Source: Drosophila persimilis (taxonomy: Eukaryota > Arthropoda > Insecta > Diptera > Drosophilidae). Taken from it: a stretch of 64,000 bases of DNA. Below are positions 52,529 to 64,000 of this stretch, in pieces. The first letter of the stretch is position 1. Every line of letters starts with the position of its first letter. Made by a program: the position numbers and the translations under genes. The DNA lies in assembly GCF_003286085.1 (NCBI RefSeq), contig NW_020825313.1, forward strand, positions 2,480,001 to 2,544,000, written 5' to 3'. A model generated the notes under the pieces. It saw only the letters and a program-made list of their open reading frames with translations. It was not told where the DNA came from and searched no databases.

Positions 52529-55500
52529 ATGATATGTATAAGAAATGCAGCACTTATAAAAGTAAGGGCAAGGAATGGTGGCAATCAAAACCTTAGAGCT
52601 CTCATTGATTGTGGGTCGCAATGTACCATAATTTCAGAAGAAGCTGCCCAAATATTAAACTTAGTACGAGAAAGAGCGAACACCGAGGTAAGTGGAGTGT
52701 CATCTACAGACTCTTGCACTTCAAAGTACAAAGTTACTTTATCGGTAAAAACTCGTGATTATAATAAAGGTCCTCTAAATATTGAAGCAATTATTCTTCC
52801 GAAACTGATGAAAGCTTTACCATTAAAGTCTTTCAATATTGATAAAACTAAGTGGCAAGATTATGTGTTGGCAGACCCTAACTTTAACAAACCAAGTAGG
52901 GTAGATGTAATAATTGGGATAGATTTGTATACCCATATTTTAAAAGACGGAGTAGTAAAAATAGACGGACTACTTGGACAAAATACAGAATTCGGATGGA
53001 TTATATCCGGTTGCACCAAATCAAAAGGTGATAAATTTATTGTGGCGACAACAATTGAAGTTGGGGACTTAGAGCGGTTCTGGGAATTGGAAAGTGAAAA
53101 GAATGACGTAAAAGAAGATGTGTGCGAGGAGCATTTCTTGGAAACAACAAGAAGAGATGAGAATGGTAGGTATGTAGTTAAAATACCATTTAAAAAAGAA
53201 AAGGATCTAGGAGATTCAAAACACCAAGCTATAGCGCGATTTTATAGTTTAGAAAGAAAGCTCAGCAATAATAAAACATTAAAAGAAAATTATGTAAAGT
53301 TCATGCATGAATATAAAAACTTAGAACATATGGTAGAGTCCAAAGAAGATGGGAAATATTATTTACCCCATCAAGGAGTCATAAGAGATTCCAGTCTAAC
53401 GATAAAGCTGACGGTGGCTTTCGATGCTTCAGCAAAAACCACAAACAATAAAAGTTTAAATGATATCATGTGGGTTGGACCAAGGGTCCAAAAAGATATC
53501 TTCGATATTATGGTGAAATGGCGTAAATGGCCATTTGTAATATCGGCGGACATTGAAAAATGTACCGGCAAATTAATGTTGATAAAGACGATCAACAATA
53601 TTTGCATATAATTTGGAGAGATAATCCAAACGAAAAGTTAAAAGATTATAAACTTAAAACCGTTACGTACGGTACAGCTTCAGCACCCTACTTAGCAACC
53701 AGGGTGCTTGTTGCAATAGCAGATAATTGCAAAAATCAAGCAATTAGGGAAATCATAAAGAATGATTTTTATATGGACGACCTGATGAGAGGTGCCGACA
53801 CGATACTGGATGCTAAAAAGCATGTAAAGGAAGTTACCCGGGAGTTTAATAAGGTTGGGTTTAACTTAAGAAAGTGGATAACAAATATCCCAGAAATTAT
53901 AGAAGGCATTAGAGATGACCAAGTAAATAAAGTATTAACCATTGAAGAGAATGAATCCGTCAAAACATTAGGACTACAATGGGAACCGGTTAAAGACGAG
54001 TTTAGGTTTAGTTTCCACTATGAACCAATTAAGAAAAATAACAAAAGAATAGTATTATCTACCTTAGCCAAGATATTTGACCCCTTAGGCTGGTTGTCTC
54101 CAGTGACACTTGTCGGAAAATTGTTTATTCAAAAACTTTGGCTAGCAGACAAAAATTGGGATGAAGAATTATTAGAACAGGATACTCGGGAATGGAATTC
54201 GTTTAAAAATAGTTTAACAGAGTTAGAGAGCATTCGGATACCGAGATGGCTAAATTCTCAGCACAATAAGTCGATGCAAATTCATGGGTTTGCCGATGCA
54301 TCCGAAAAGGATTATGCTGCCGTAGTTTATGCCAAGGTAGATAGTTCTAAAATTATAATAGCCAGCAAAGGCAAAGTTAATCTAAAGAAGAATCGGAAAA
54401 CTATTCCAAAATTAGAACTTTGTGCAGCACATCTTCTGGGAAAATTTATTAAACGGGTGAAAGTAGCGGTTGGAAGTAATGTAGAGTGTTATGCCTGTAG
54501 TGATTCTACTATTACTCTAGCCTGGATAAAGAATGGAGACAATAATGACAAGTTTATCAGGCGTCGAACTGACGAAGTAAGAAAGATTAAGGAAATTAAA
54601 TGGGGACACGTTAGAACTGAAGACAATCCAGCAGATGTAGCATCAAGGGGCATAAGTGCAGATAAGCAAAAAGATTTTAAGATTTGGTGGAAAGGGCCTC
54701 AATGGTTGGCGAAATCTAAGGAACATTGGCCAAAAGAGGAAATTGAAGAAAAATTAGTTGTGAGCACAACAATGGTAATAGCAAAAAATAACATTTTTTG
54801 CGAATTATTACAAAAATATTCGTGTATGCGTAAACTAGAAAGAGTCATTGCATATGTATTGAGGTTTATTCAAATCAAAACCAAAAAGAAAGAATTTCCT
54901 TCATTTTTGACAGTGAAGGAGATTAAGAGCGCCAAAGTATTAATAGTAAAACAACAACAAGCTAGCCAATTCGGTTCCGAAATAGCTAGCCTAATTAATG
55001 AAAAGGAAATAGAAACAAAAAATAAACTATTAAGCTTAAATCCGTTCTTAGATAAAGACGGATTGTTACGAGTTGGAGGTAGATTGCAAAACTCCAACGC
55101 GGAATTTGAGGTTAAACATCCCTTGATTTTAGATAAGTGTCACTTGACGTCTTTAATTATCAAGAATGCACATAAAGAAACATTGCAAGGTGGAATTAAT
55201 CTGATGCGAAACTATATCCAGGGAAAGTTTTGGATATTTGGGCTAAGAAATTGCTTAAAGAAAAAACTTAACGAGTGTGTCACCTGTGCTAGGTTTCGAC
55301 AGAATACTGCAGAACAAATTATGGGAAATCTGCCGAAACACAGAGCTACAATGTCGCACCCGTTTACAAATACAGGTGTAGACTTCGCCGGGCCTTACCA
55401 TATCCGATGCTCTAAAAACCGGGGGCAGAAATCCTATAAGGGATTTATTGCCGTATTCGTATGCATGGCGACAAAAGCTATTCATTTGGAAGTAGTCAGC

Positions 55501-56334
55501 GATCTTACTTCAGATGCATTTCTAGCTGCACTTAGAAGATTTTTTTCAAAAAGAGGAAAATGTGCAAAAATGTTTTCCGATAATGGAACCAATTTTGTGG
55601 GAGCTTCGCGCAAATTAGACGAGGAATACCGAAAAGCCCTCAAAGACAACATAAAAGTGGTTCAAATATTAGAAAGAGAACAGATCGAGTGGCATTTTAT
55701 TCCCCCGGCAGGACCTCACTTCGGAGGTATTTGGGAAGCTGGGGTAAAATCAGTGAAATATCACTTAAAAAGGGTAATTGGGGACAATAATTTAACCTAT
55801 GAGGAAATGGCAACTCTATTATGTCAAATTGAAGCGGTACTAAATTCACGCCCTTTGTATACAGCTACAAATGATATTGACGATCTGGATGTATTAACAC
55901 CAGGTCATTTTATAATTGGAAGGCCAATATTTGGCCCGATGGAGACAATTTCAGAGGAAAAAATCGGGAATCTGGATAGATGGAGATTAATTCAGAAAAT
56001 GAAAAGAGAATTTTGGATTAAATGGAAAGAAGATTATTTGCACACACTGCAACAAAGAAATAAATGGAAAATAGGAATGCAGAATATTAAAACAGGACAG
56101 ATTGTATTAATAAAAGATGAAACCTGGCACCCAGCTAGATGGCCCTTGGGAAAAATAGAAGAAATACATAAAGGTAGGGACGATAGAGTCAGAGTAGTAA
56201 CTATAAAATATAAAGACGGGTTGATAAAACGACCTATAACTAAAATTTGTTCATTAGCTGGAATTGAGTCAGAAGAGCAAGACTCAGGAATGACTCCAAA
56301 AGAGACCAGAAGTACTCGTAGTAGTAAAAGGTAA
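52529..56334 (+). pseudogene. Pol part of the BEL/Pao element
   Basis: Protease with ALIDCGSQCTIISEEAAQIL (about 52595), an RT start with VAFDASAKTTNNKSLNDIMW, the RT active site region FYMDDLMRGADTILD (about 53770), RNase H (GFADASEKDYAAVVYAKV, CACSDSTITLAWIKNG-like, near 54290-54540), integrase zinc site (CVTCARFRQNTAEQIMGNLP, about 55280), and the integrase core (GVDFAGPYHIRCSKN, FSDNGTNFVGASRKL, PAGPHFGGIWEAGVKSVKYH). The part from 53560 on is one long frame of 924 codons, so this is a fairly young fossil. Confidence 0.8.
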
Positions 56335-56870
56335 TTCAAATTGCGTGTATAGGAAGATAGCAGAGACATGATCATTTTGGGTCGAATTAGAAAGGCAGGG
56401 TAGTTGGCTCTTCAAAGTTCCAGTAAACACTTATGCTAGAATTCAATGTAGTGACTCAAATCAAGAACTAATTGATCTTCCGCAACAAGGAATTTTAACA
56501 ATAATACATGGTTGTACTGTGCGAGCCGATGATAAAATACTAGTACCTCATCACAGTATTCAAACAGAAAGCTACGAGCAAATTTCATCCTTTTATATAA
56601 GTAATATAAGCAAAATACCAAAAATTGTTTGGAATCCATTAACAGTACCATTAATTAACCATACAGAAGAAATGGATAAGTTAGAAACAAAATAAAATTG
56701 TTAAATGAAGGTCATCATGACTTAAAAGGACTTAAGTTCCATCATGTATCTGGACATGCGGCCTTGATTATCGGAATCATAATAATGATAATATTAATAA
56801 TCTATGCCGTAAGAAGAATTAAAGTAGCACGAAGACTGCAAACGATAGCACTTCCCTACCCACTGTAATG
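56335..56870 (+). pseudogene. Env-like remnant of the BEL/Pao element
   Basis: Downstream of pol the sequence encodes an envelope-like C-terminus. It has VPVNTYARIQCSDSNQELID, ILTIIHGCTVRADDKILVPH, and then a hydrophobic span ALIIGIIIMIILIIYAVRR followed by a basic tail, a typical single membrane anchor. This resembles the env-like gene of roo and other insect elements. Only a terminal part is seen; fossil. Confidence 0.55.
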
Positions 56871-57086
56871 ACTGTAAATGATTATCTGTACTTGTAATTA
56901 TAGCTATAAAGAAAATTTAACCAAAAGGTTCACAAGAATCAAAATACAAAACAATGCCACTTTCGGCCCTTTGCAGAATGTTCAAACATGAACATATTAT
57001 CGTCAATACAATGCCACTTTCGGCCCCTTGCAGAATGTTTAAACATAAATAGATTATTGTACACATTCACTCATGTAACAACACCG

Positions 57087-57417
57087 ATCTCTAAAGAAAT
57101 CACATAAAGTAGATAAGTTATGACTGCACTGGTGTAAACAGAGATCTGTAACCCATTAATACTACAACAAAACACAAGTGGAGAAAACACTTAACAAATG
57201 CGGTCCTAAAATAAAACTAATGTAAGCATGTACTCAAATAGACACCCTCAGTAAAGTGTATCCTCTGCGTAGGTCTAACGATAATTATAGACTACCAAAT
57301 TGTACCTCCTACCTCATTGTCAAATCACATATAAGGTTCTGATTTTAAGAATAAAATTTAGTTTGAATTTACAACTCAACTCGCAAATGTCTAGACTTTT
57401 CTTTTAAGGTCTTAACA
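57087..57417 (+). repeat. 3' LTR of the BEL/Pao element
   Basis: 331 bp, same borders as the left copy. The sequence 56950-57080 before it contains a short direct repeat, ACAATGCCACTTTCGGCCC, present twice (about 56953 and 57008). Confidence 0.85.
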
Positions 57418-59850
57418 TGTAGTCACTACTGAAGGAATAATACCAAATCCAGGCAAAATCTCTGCCATTGTCAAATTTCCAATACCGGAAACCACTAAAC
57501 AAATAAAGTCATTCTTAGGTCTACAGGAAATTTATTTCTAACTTTGCTAACATAGCAAAGCCCATGACACTCAATCTAAAAAAAGATCTGTCATAGATCC
57601 CAAGGAATAAAAGTACGTCGAGGCATTTAAGAAGCTAAAATCACTCAATACCTCAGACACTATACTTGCATTTGCAGACTTTGACAAATTGTTCACGTTA
57701 ACAACTGACGCTAGTAACATAGCACTGGGAGCGGTTTTGTCAAAAGAACACAAACCGATCTGCTACGCAAGCAGAGCCCTAAATGAACATGTAATAAACT
57801 ATTCAGCCATCGCAAAGAATTATTAACAATCGTATGGGCCACCAAGTATTTCCGATCATACCTATTTGGTAGAACATTCGAGATACTAAGCGATTATAAA
57901 CCCTTGATTTGGTTGAACAACATCAAGGAGCCCAATATGAAATTTCAAAGGTGGAAAAAATTGGAATTGCACAACTGAATGAGTTTGACTTTAAAATAAA
58001 ATATCTACCAGGCAAAGAAAATCATGTAGCTGATGCCTTATCAAGGGAAAAGATAAATGAAAACCTCCTTGCAGAAATTTCCAATAGCGCTGGTGCAACG
58101 GTACATAGCGCACAGGAAGATAATCTAAATCACATTGCTGTCACTGAAGAACTATTAACTACTACAATCGTCAAATTTAGTTAATAAAAGAAAATGAAGA
58201 TAAGGTAGAAACGATTCGCTATTTCCACAAACTAATCATGAAGATTACCTTAGAGAAGGATATAATAAAGGAATATATGTGCACCAAAAAGACCGCATTA
58301 TATTTCCATAACGAAATACATTTTACTACATTCCAAAAAGCCTATTTGGAAATCATTAATTCAAACAATATAACTAAAGCTATTAAATCCAGTACTAAAT
58401 TATTGGATATTTAAAATTACGCTGAATTTAAAGAAACAATCAGCCAGGCTCCGTTTTTCACATTCACAAAAGTTTTCCGATTTACTTTTGAATACACATA
58501 AATTGGGGCTCCCGTTTTCACATTCCGCAAGATTTATTCGTTTTCAAAACGAAAAAATTTTCGTTGACGAAAGTGAATGGCATTTTATACAACAAATAAC
58601 TTATAATTGCAAAAGGAAAAAAATAAAAGACTTATTGATGCATTAACATAAACTTCACACCAATATCAGGGTAATTTAATTTTCGTTTCTTTATAAATAA
58701 TTTTATTTTAACCCAACCTCAAAAAATTGGCCAGGGCAACAACACCTTAAAACAGAAACGACACGTTTTGGCTGAAAAGTGGAAAACGTGACTGAATATT
58801 AAATAATCATAAAGGCTTACTACATCCTGGGATGGAGAAAACAGTCAATTGGTTTAGGGGAAAATATTACTACTCGGATTATCAGAAGTGGATCCAAAAT
58901 ATCATAAACGAATGTTCCACCTGTAATATAGCCAAAACGGAGCACAGAAATACAAAATTGGCATTCGAAACCACTCCAGAGATACTAAATGTCAGAGAAA
59001 AATACGTGATGGATTTCTATTTGATAGGTAACCAACAGTTCCTATCATGTATTGATGTATATTCAAAGCCGCCACTCTCGTGGAAATAAAAAGTCGTGAC
59101 TGGTTAGAGACGTCGAAAGATTTCATAAAACAGTAAATGAAAAATTAAGATTAATATATAGCGAAGATAACCCAGAAGACAGATTCATGAAGTTTGAATT
59201 AATTCTGTATACTTATAATCATAAAACTAAGCATAATACCACAAATAGGACACCAGCTGAGATATTCATTTATGCAGGCTCACCTGATTATGACACCCAA
59301 CCAAATAATGTGAATAAAATCACTCAACTAAATAAAAACTGAATAGAGTATGAAGTAGATACCCGCTATAAACAGTCACCTCTAGTTAAGTCTTAAGTAA
59401 CAAACTCCTTCAAAAAGACGGGGGAAATTAGACAGGTAGACGAAAAACATTACGAAGAAAAGAATAGGGGTAGGAAAATAACTCATTATAAATCAAAATT
59501 CAAGAAAAATAATAAATCTAATATTAGCAAATATAATAATTCCAGAGAAGCTGAGGAAGTTAATGGAATCGGCGAACTTCAACACAATTAAAATCCTCAT
59601 CTTCCTCATAATTACCGTCGTAATGGCACAGGGCCAAACCATAGAAATAAATCCTATAAAATCCCAAAACGGATCAGTACGATCTGAAAAAGAAAATAGA
59701 AAATTTAGCAAGTCACAGTATTCAAATGAATGAACTCAATTTGGTTATAGATGCGGGAAATAGCGGAATAAATATTATAAGTAAATTAAATGAAGAAAAA
59801 GATAGGAACCAACAAATATAAATTTTGATATTCAATTTACAACATTTCAC
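57418..59850 (+). mobile_element. Gypsy-type (17.6/297-like errantivirus) fossil
   Basis: Plus-strand fragment. In order: end of RT ([32 protein letters not shown]), RNase H ([20 protein letters not shown] near 57705), the RNase H/integrase bridge ([20 protein letters not shown], about 57980), integrase zinc site (INECSTCNIAKTEHRNTK near 58905), and the start of env with a signal-peptide-like IKILIFLIITVVMAQGQT (about 59585). It is broken in many places and neither LTR is seen. An unrelated dispersed repeat is inserted at 58430-58690. Confidence 0.7.
58430..58690 (-). repeat. Unclassified dispersed repeat, copy 2
   Basis: Reverse-sense match to 8300-8535: TCACAAAAGTTTTCCGATTT, TTCACATTCCGCAAGATT, AACTTCACACCAATATCAGG. 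Its insertion into the gypsy-type fossil shows it is mobile. No coding capacity. Confidence 0.65.
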
Positions 59851-59852
59851 AG

Positions 59853-60163
59853 TGTAGCGCCATTTGAATAATAATAATTGTTATTAGGATAGTATTTCAT
59901 GAAGTCTAGTGTAAGTTAGGCTAGGGCAAAGCGGGAGCGCAATAAAAGCTCGTTCTCTCGCTCTTGGCGAATTCGCCCCGCTTTGCCACCGTAGGTAAGG
60001 TAGGCATAGAAGAAATTGTTTTAATATATGAAGAGAAGTCGAGAAAAATCCCTGAAATCGAACGCACGTACCCCTTTTCTTTTCGTCGTATTAAAATAAA
60101 AAAAATTGCAGTCACCCAAGAAATTTCGGTATTGTTATTTAGAAAAACTATTCTAAAATTTCA
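59853..60163 (+). repeat. 5' LTR of the right-edge BEL/Pao element
   Basis: It begins TGTAGCGCCATTTGAATAAT and ends CTAAAATTTCA (TG...CA), directly followed by the primer-binding-like site at 60164. A GCAAAGCGGG/CCCGCTTTGC inverted pair (59934-59943 and 59978-59987) could form a hairpin around the start of the transcribed part. Confidence 0.7.
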
Positions 60164-60789
60164 TGGCGCCCCCGGGTGGACTCGCAATTTAAACGTACAT
60201 ATTAATTCAAGTGGAAAGGCAAAAAGCGCCAAGTGACACAGTGAAGAAAAGATAAATAGCCAAAATCTATTCTACATACATACATACATGTACATGCATA
60301 TGTGCGGCAGCTAAATTGCCAAATTGACCGCGACGTGTGTGAAAATAATTAAACAAACCAAACTAAAAATCACCGCGTCGGTCGTGCAATACCCTGTCTG
60401 CAGCTACATATATACAAGAGGAGAGTACAGCACCTGGAATTTCCTATCTTCCCAAGAGGTATTTGTGCAAAAAATTGAAAGCTCGAGTGAAGACGAAAAG
60501 ATTAAAAAACTCGCAATTATTGTCTTGTGCTGAAACAATTGCACCTCGCTTTCAATTCTTGGCACATACGTATGACATAGTAGAGCTAGATTGCATGCTG
60601 TAGTTAGAGTTGAGCATATATATTAATACATATATACATACATATGTACATCTAACCCTCTTGGACGCAATAACTACACATATAACTCATTTTAACTGCA
60701 ATCGCTGTCGCCCCTTTCCCCTTTCTCGTTTTCGTTGTGTCAAATATATGTATAGTTGGGTCGTTGGCCAAGCACGCATACCAATACGC

Positions 60790-61185
60790 AGCTGCAGCGG
60801 TGAATTTTTTCGTCTCGCTTTCGCTCTTCACCGTTGCTTATCGTTGTTCTTTTGTTTGGCGCGCTTGATCCAAACCAAACACCAAGTGACGCGCTACCCT
60901 GTTTTCGTCGGGTATATTCGTTTGGTGTCAGTAGGATCCAACTATCAATTAAGACAAAGTCGTGCCTCGCAAATCAATTTAGCGTCGATCGTTGTCGGTG
61001 CATACGTATACACAACATTCATTCTTCAGAACTGCAGCGGTGAAATTTTTCGTTTTCGCTTGTCACCAGTGCAGTTCGTTGGTATTCTTGTGTGGTTTTC
61101 GTGTACGCGCCAGCCAAGCGACGCTCTACCCTAAATTTTTCGGGTATATTGGTTTTTCACCTCGTTTGGGTACAATTACCCATTA
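60790..61185 (+). repeat. Diverged direct repeat in BEL leader
   Basis: Two units of about 170 bp (about 60790-60960 and 61030-61185) share AACTGCAGCGGTGAA, TTTTCGTNTCGCTT-like, CCAAGYGACGCKCTACCCT and TCGGGTATATTSG in the same order. No coding frame fits them. This is leader sequence between LTR and gag. Confidence 0.65.
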
Positions 61186-61242
61186 TTTCATTGAGTGCCT
61201 CGGCATTAAATACGACTATTAGAAACGATCTTTCGCCTTCAG

Positions 61243-62640
61243 TTGCTTGTATTGAGAATCAATATGACCTCAAAAGCCAACAATATCGTCCTTGAAGAGC
61301 TGAAGAAAAAGCGCAGTTGCCGTGTCAAAGGCATTCGTTTATTAGCGGACCGTTTAGAAGCGGGGGATATTCCGCTGGTATTGACGGAGCTCGAGTGCAG
61401 ACTCGAAACGCTGATGCGTAGCATTGACACGGCACGCGAACTTCAAGAGAAGATTGAAGATATAGACATTGACGATGAATTTGGAGTCGAGTTGGAAGAA
61501 CTCTCAATTGTCACAAAGGCAAAATTAATGTCTCTCATTTGCGCATTAAAGACAGCTGATGAGGCAATACCGGCAGTACCAGCTTATGGTGCCCCAACTC
61601 GTGCTCGCCTTCCGAAGTTAGTTCTGCCACAGTTCAGCGGCAACTTTTCGGACTTTAAAAACTTCATAGGTTTATTTGAGACTCTAGTTCACAATGACCA
61701 AAGCATTCCAATTATCGAAAAGATCAACCATTTGCTTTCGTGTCTCTCCGGTGAAGCGTTGGGAACAGTTAGGGCTTTCCAAGTAACCGAGACCAACTAC
61801 GAAAAAGCAATGACTAGCTTAAAACGATACCGCCTCATCCATATATGGTTCGTTGTTGTCGATAGGCGATGATAAAAAGATCTCGAATGCGATGATTATT
61901 CATCTCGTCTTGAGCAGAGTCGATCCGGTGACCAAAGAGAAATGGGAAGAACAGCTCGATTATGACAAACTGCCACTTTGGACGGACTGTGAAAAGTTGC
62001 TTAATCGCAGACATCAGCATCTTTCGGCCGAAAATTCGGACAAACCAAAGCAGGAGCAGAAAGCTGTGCCAAGCAAGCCGCATAATCGGAGCTCATTCGC
62101 GTGTTCCACCGCGAATACCAAAAATCAACAATGCAGCTACTGCAATGCGAAAGGCCATTTGTTGACAGATTGCAGTCCATTTGGTCGGCTAGCAGTAATG
62201 CAAAGGTTCGAATTCGCAAAAACTGCATCCTTGTGCATCAATTGTCTGCAGCCAGGCCACTCTGTAGTACGATGCAAAGCTAAGAAGTGTCGAGTGTGTG
62301 GCTGCTCACACCATACCTTATTGCATAGGTACACAGTGGCGAATAAAAGTCTAGCGTTACCATCACCCCCAGAGAATTCTTCTCCTCCTCCCAATCAGAA
62401 TCAACCTTCCACTTCGCATGCTCTCCATGCGACAGCTATGGATAGAGTTATTCTGGCTACGTCGATCGTAAGCGTCCGAACAAATAATGGTGAACATGTT
62501 TTGGCCCGAGCTCTGCTTGACTCGGGGTCTCAAACCAATTTTATAACTGAGGACTTAGCACAGCGCTTACAGATCCGTAGGGAGGAGTCGTGTATCAACA
62601 TGCTTGGTATTGGTGAATCCAATTCACAAGTCAAGAAAAA
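61243..62640 (+). pseudogene. Gag part and protease start of right-edge BEL/Pao element
   Basis: Gag-like region (MTSKANNIVLEELKKKRSCR; LPKLVLPQFSGNFSDFKNFI; INHLLSCLSGEALGTVRAF), then CSYCNAKGHLLTDC, CINCLQPGHSVVRC and CRVCGCSHHTLLH knuckles near 62130-62330. The protease motif ALLDSGSQTNFITEDLAQRL follows at about 62510. Well preserved but broken; treated as a fossil. Confidence 0.75.
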
Positions 62641-64000
62641 GATACACACGGTGGTGAAGTCGCGAATTACTGGTAGTGAGTTTTCGGTTGATTTCTGGAT
62701 TCTAAGGTCCATTTCGGGGTACCACCCTGATCAGACACTTAACGTGAGTGACTGGAAAATCCCGAAGAACTTACCACTTGCAGACCCATATTTCTTCAAG
62801 CCACAGAAGATAGATATGTTGATAGGTGCAGAAACATTTTTCGAACTTCTATCTGTTGGTCAGATTCGACAAGGTCCTGACTATCCAACTCTGCAGAAAA
62901 CGCTTCTCGGCTGGATTGTGTCGGGCAGATACACTCCAAAGGTGACTGCCACCCAAGAAGCTAGGAATTGTTTGAGTTGTCGAGAAGAGTCAGTGATCCA
63001 CATCGACAATACATTACAAAAGTTTTGGTCACTGGAAGAATTGCCGTCTTCTAAAAAGTCTTTATCTCCTGAACACAAGTTATGTGAAAAGCATTATAGA
63101 AGGACTACTCAGGTCGTGCCTTAAGGTCGGTTTGAAGTAAGACTGCCGTTCAAATCAGATCCCAGTATCTTAGGCAACTCCTTTGAAGTGGCTAAACGGC
63201 GGTTTTTATCGCTTGAAAAAAGATTGTCTCGTGACCCCGAGTTGCAGAAAATGTACTTGGAGTTCATGGAAGAGTACCTCTCCTTGGGTCACATGTCTAC
63301 CACAGACAACACAATCCCCAAAACTCCACATTATTTCATTCCACATCAGTGTGTGTTGAGGCCTCAAAGCACGTCGACCAAGCTCCGCGTCGTTTTCGAT
63401 GCGTCTTGTAAAACGTCCTCTCAGGTGGCCTTGAACGACATATTGATGGTTGGTCCTACGATACAGGATGAGCTGTATTCGACATTGCTCCGATTCAGAC
63501 TACACAGGTACGCCTTGACAGCCGATGTTAAGAAGATGTATCGCCAAGTCTGGGTCGCTGATGCGGATAGACAATTCCAGCTCATAGTGTGGAGAAGAGA
63601 CCCGTCTGAGTCCTTGAGAATATACCAGCTCAACACCGTAACATATGGGACTGGACCAGCCCCATTTTTGGCAATTCGGTGTTTGAAGAGGTTGAGTGAG
63701 TCTGCAAAACTCTCATTCCCTAAAGCTGCTGAAGTTATCGACTCCGACTTCTATGTCGATGACATGTTGACTGGTGCTGGTTGCGTAGAGGAGTTAAAGA
63801 CAATTAAGTCTGATGTGGCTCAGGTTCATCAAACCGCTGGGTTTGAATTGACTAAATGGTTTTCGAACTCACCTGAGGTCACCGCATCCGAGAGCACAGT
63901 TAAACCGATAACGATCTCGGACTCAGAGTCAACTAAGGCGTTAGGAATATCGTGGCTGCCACACGAAGACGTCTTTAAGTTCCAAATTGACACGTCAGTT
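62641..64000 (+). pseudogene. Pol part of right-edge BEL/Pao element
   Basis: The protease tail and linker (LADPYFFKPQKIDMLIGAET) lead into reverse transcriptase: TSTKLRVVFDASCKTSSQVA, YALTADVKKMYRQVWVADAD, LNTVTYGTGPAPFLAIRCLK and the active-site FYVDDMLTGAG (about 63750). The region stops at the window edge before RNase H and integrase. Confidence 0.75.

Larger units (their letters stand above)
50063..57417 (+). mobile_element. BEL/Pao LTR retrotransposon, both LTRs, env-like remnant
   Basis: A 7.36-kb plus-strand element with two 331-bp LTRs (50063-50393 and 57087-57417) of equal length that differ at about 8 sites (roughly 2.4%), suggesting about one million years. After the left LTR comes TTTTGGTCCTTCGAGACTG, a BEL/Pao-type primer-binding region. 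Gag, protease, RT, RNase H and integrase are all recognisable, followed by an env-like stretch with a membrane span, as in roo-type elements. It has a few breaks, mainly in the gag half; pol is long. Flanking bases do not show a clear 5-bp duplication, and the right flank is another fossil. Confidence 0.85.
59853..64000 (+). mobile_element. BEL/Pao element, 5' part, runs off the right edge
   Basis: It begins with a 311-bp LTR (59853-60163), followed by a primer-binding-like TGGCGCCCCCGGGTGGACTC, a 1.1-kb leader, gag with three cysteine knuckles, protease and the first part of RT with FYVDDMLTGAG near 63752. The element continues beyond the window, so completeness cannot be judged. A small number of breaks are seen. 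It is related to, but distinct from, the fossil at 1-2960. Confidence 0.85.

Noticed and set aside
1-64000. tRNA, rRNA, CRISPR or bacterial operon features
   Set aside because: None seen on either strand; the window is ordinary repeat-rich insect DNA. A tRNA search program could confirm.

Overview
This is Drosophila DNA, probably not D. melanogaster. The only clear host gene is Rop, the Sec1/Munc18 syntaxin-binding protein, on the + strand. Its second to last coding exons lie at 3136-17070; the exon with the start codon must lie left of the window. Almost everything else is mobile DNA. The short introns, the TATA/Inr signals and the recurrent INE-1/DINE-1-like Helitrons also fit a fruit fly.

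Layout. 1-2960: BEL/Pao fossil in the first Rop intron. 3136-4462: four Rop exons, two of which (3641-3750 and 4359-4462) look mutually exclusive. 4463-15573: one 11.1 kb Rop intron swollen by a tandem repeat, an unidentified TIR transposon, Helitrons, LINE fragments, a DD37E mariner-like element and a palindromic Tc1-like element. 15574-17070: the last four Rop exons. 17.1-26.1 kb: intergenic DNA with more Helitrons, a second copy of the unidentified TIR family, a possible TIR element and a hairpin. 26.1-38.6 kb: CR1-like LINE copies, a gypsy-type fossil with two LINEs in it, a Tc1 element with IR/DR ends, and an mdg1/412-type fossil.

38.6-49.7 kb: a Polinton/Maverick capsid-gene fossil, then three small candidate genes (41156-41395, 48703-49037, 49424-49633). 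A Helitron that itself carries a 6.3 kb LTR element with 834-bp LTRs sits between the first of these genes and the other two. 50.1-57.4 kb: a BEL/Pao element with 331-bp LTRs and an env-like remnant. 57.4-59.85 kb: another gypsy-type fossil. 59853 to the right edge: the 5' part of a further BEL/Pao element.

Points most worth attention: the duplicated Rop exon that would exchange the syntaxin N-peptide pocket; the unidentified TIR transposon family with an unrecognised 154-residue frame; the 377-bp matched arms of the Tc1 palindrome; and the small gene whose first coding exon seems to be just the ATG. All family names are from motif recognition by eye; no database search was run.
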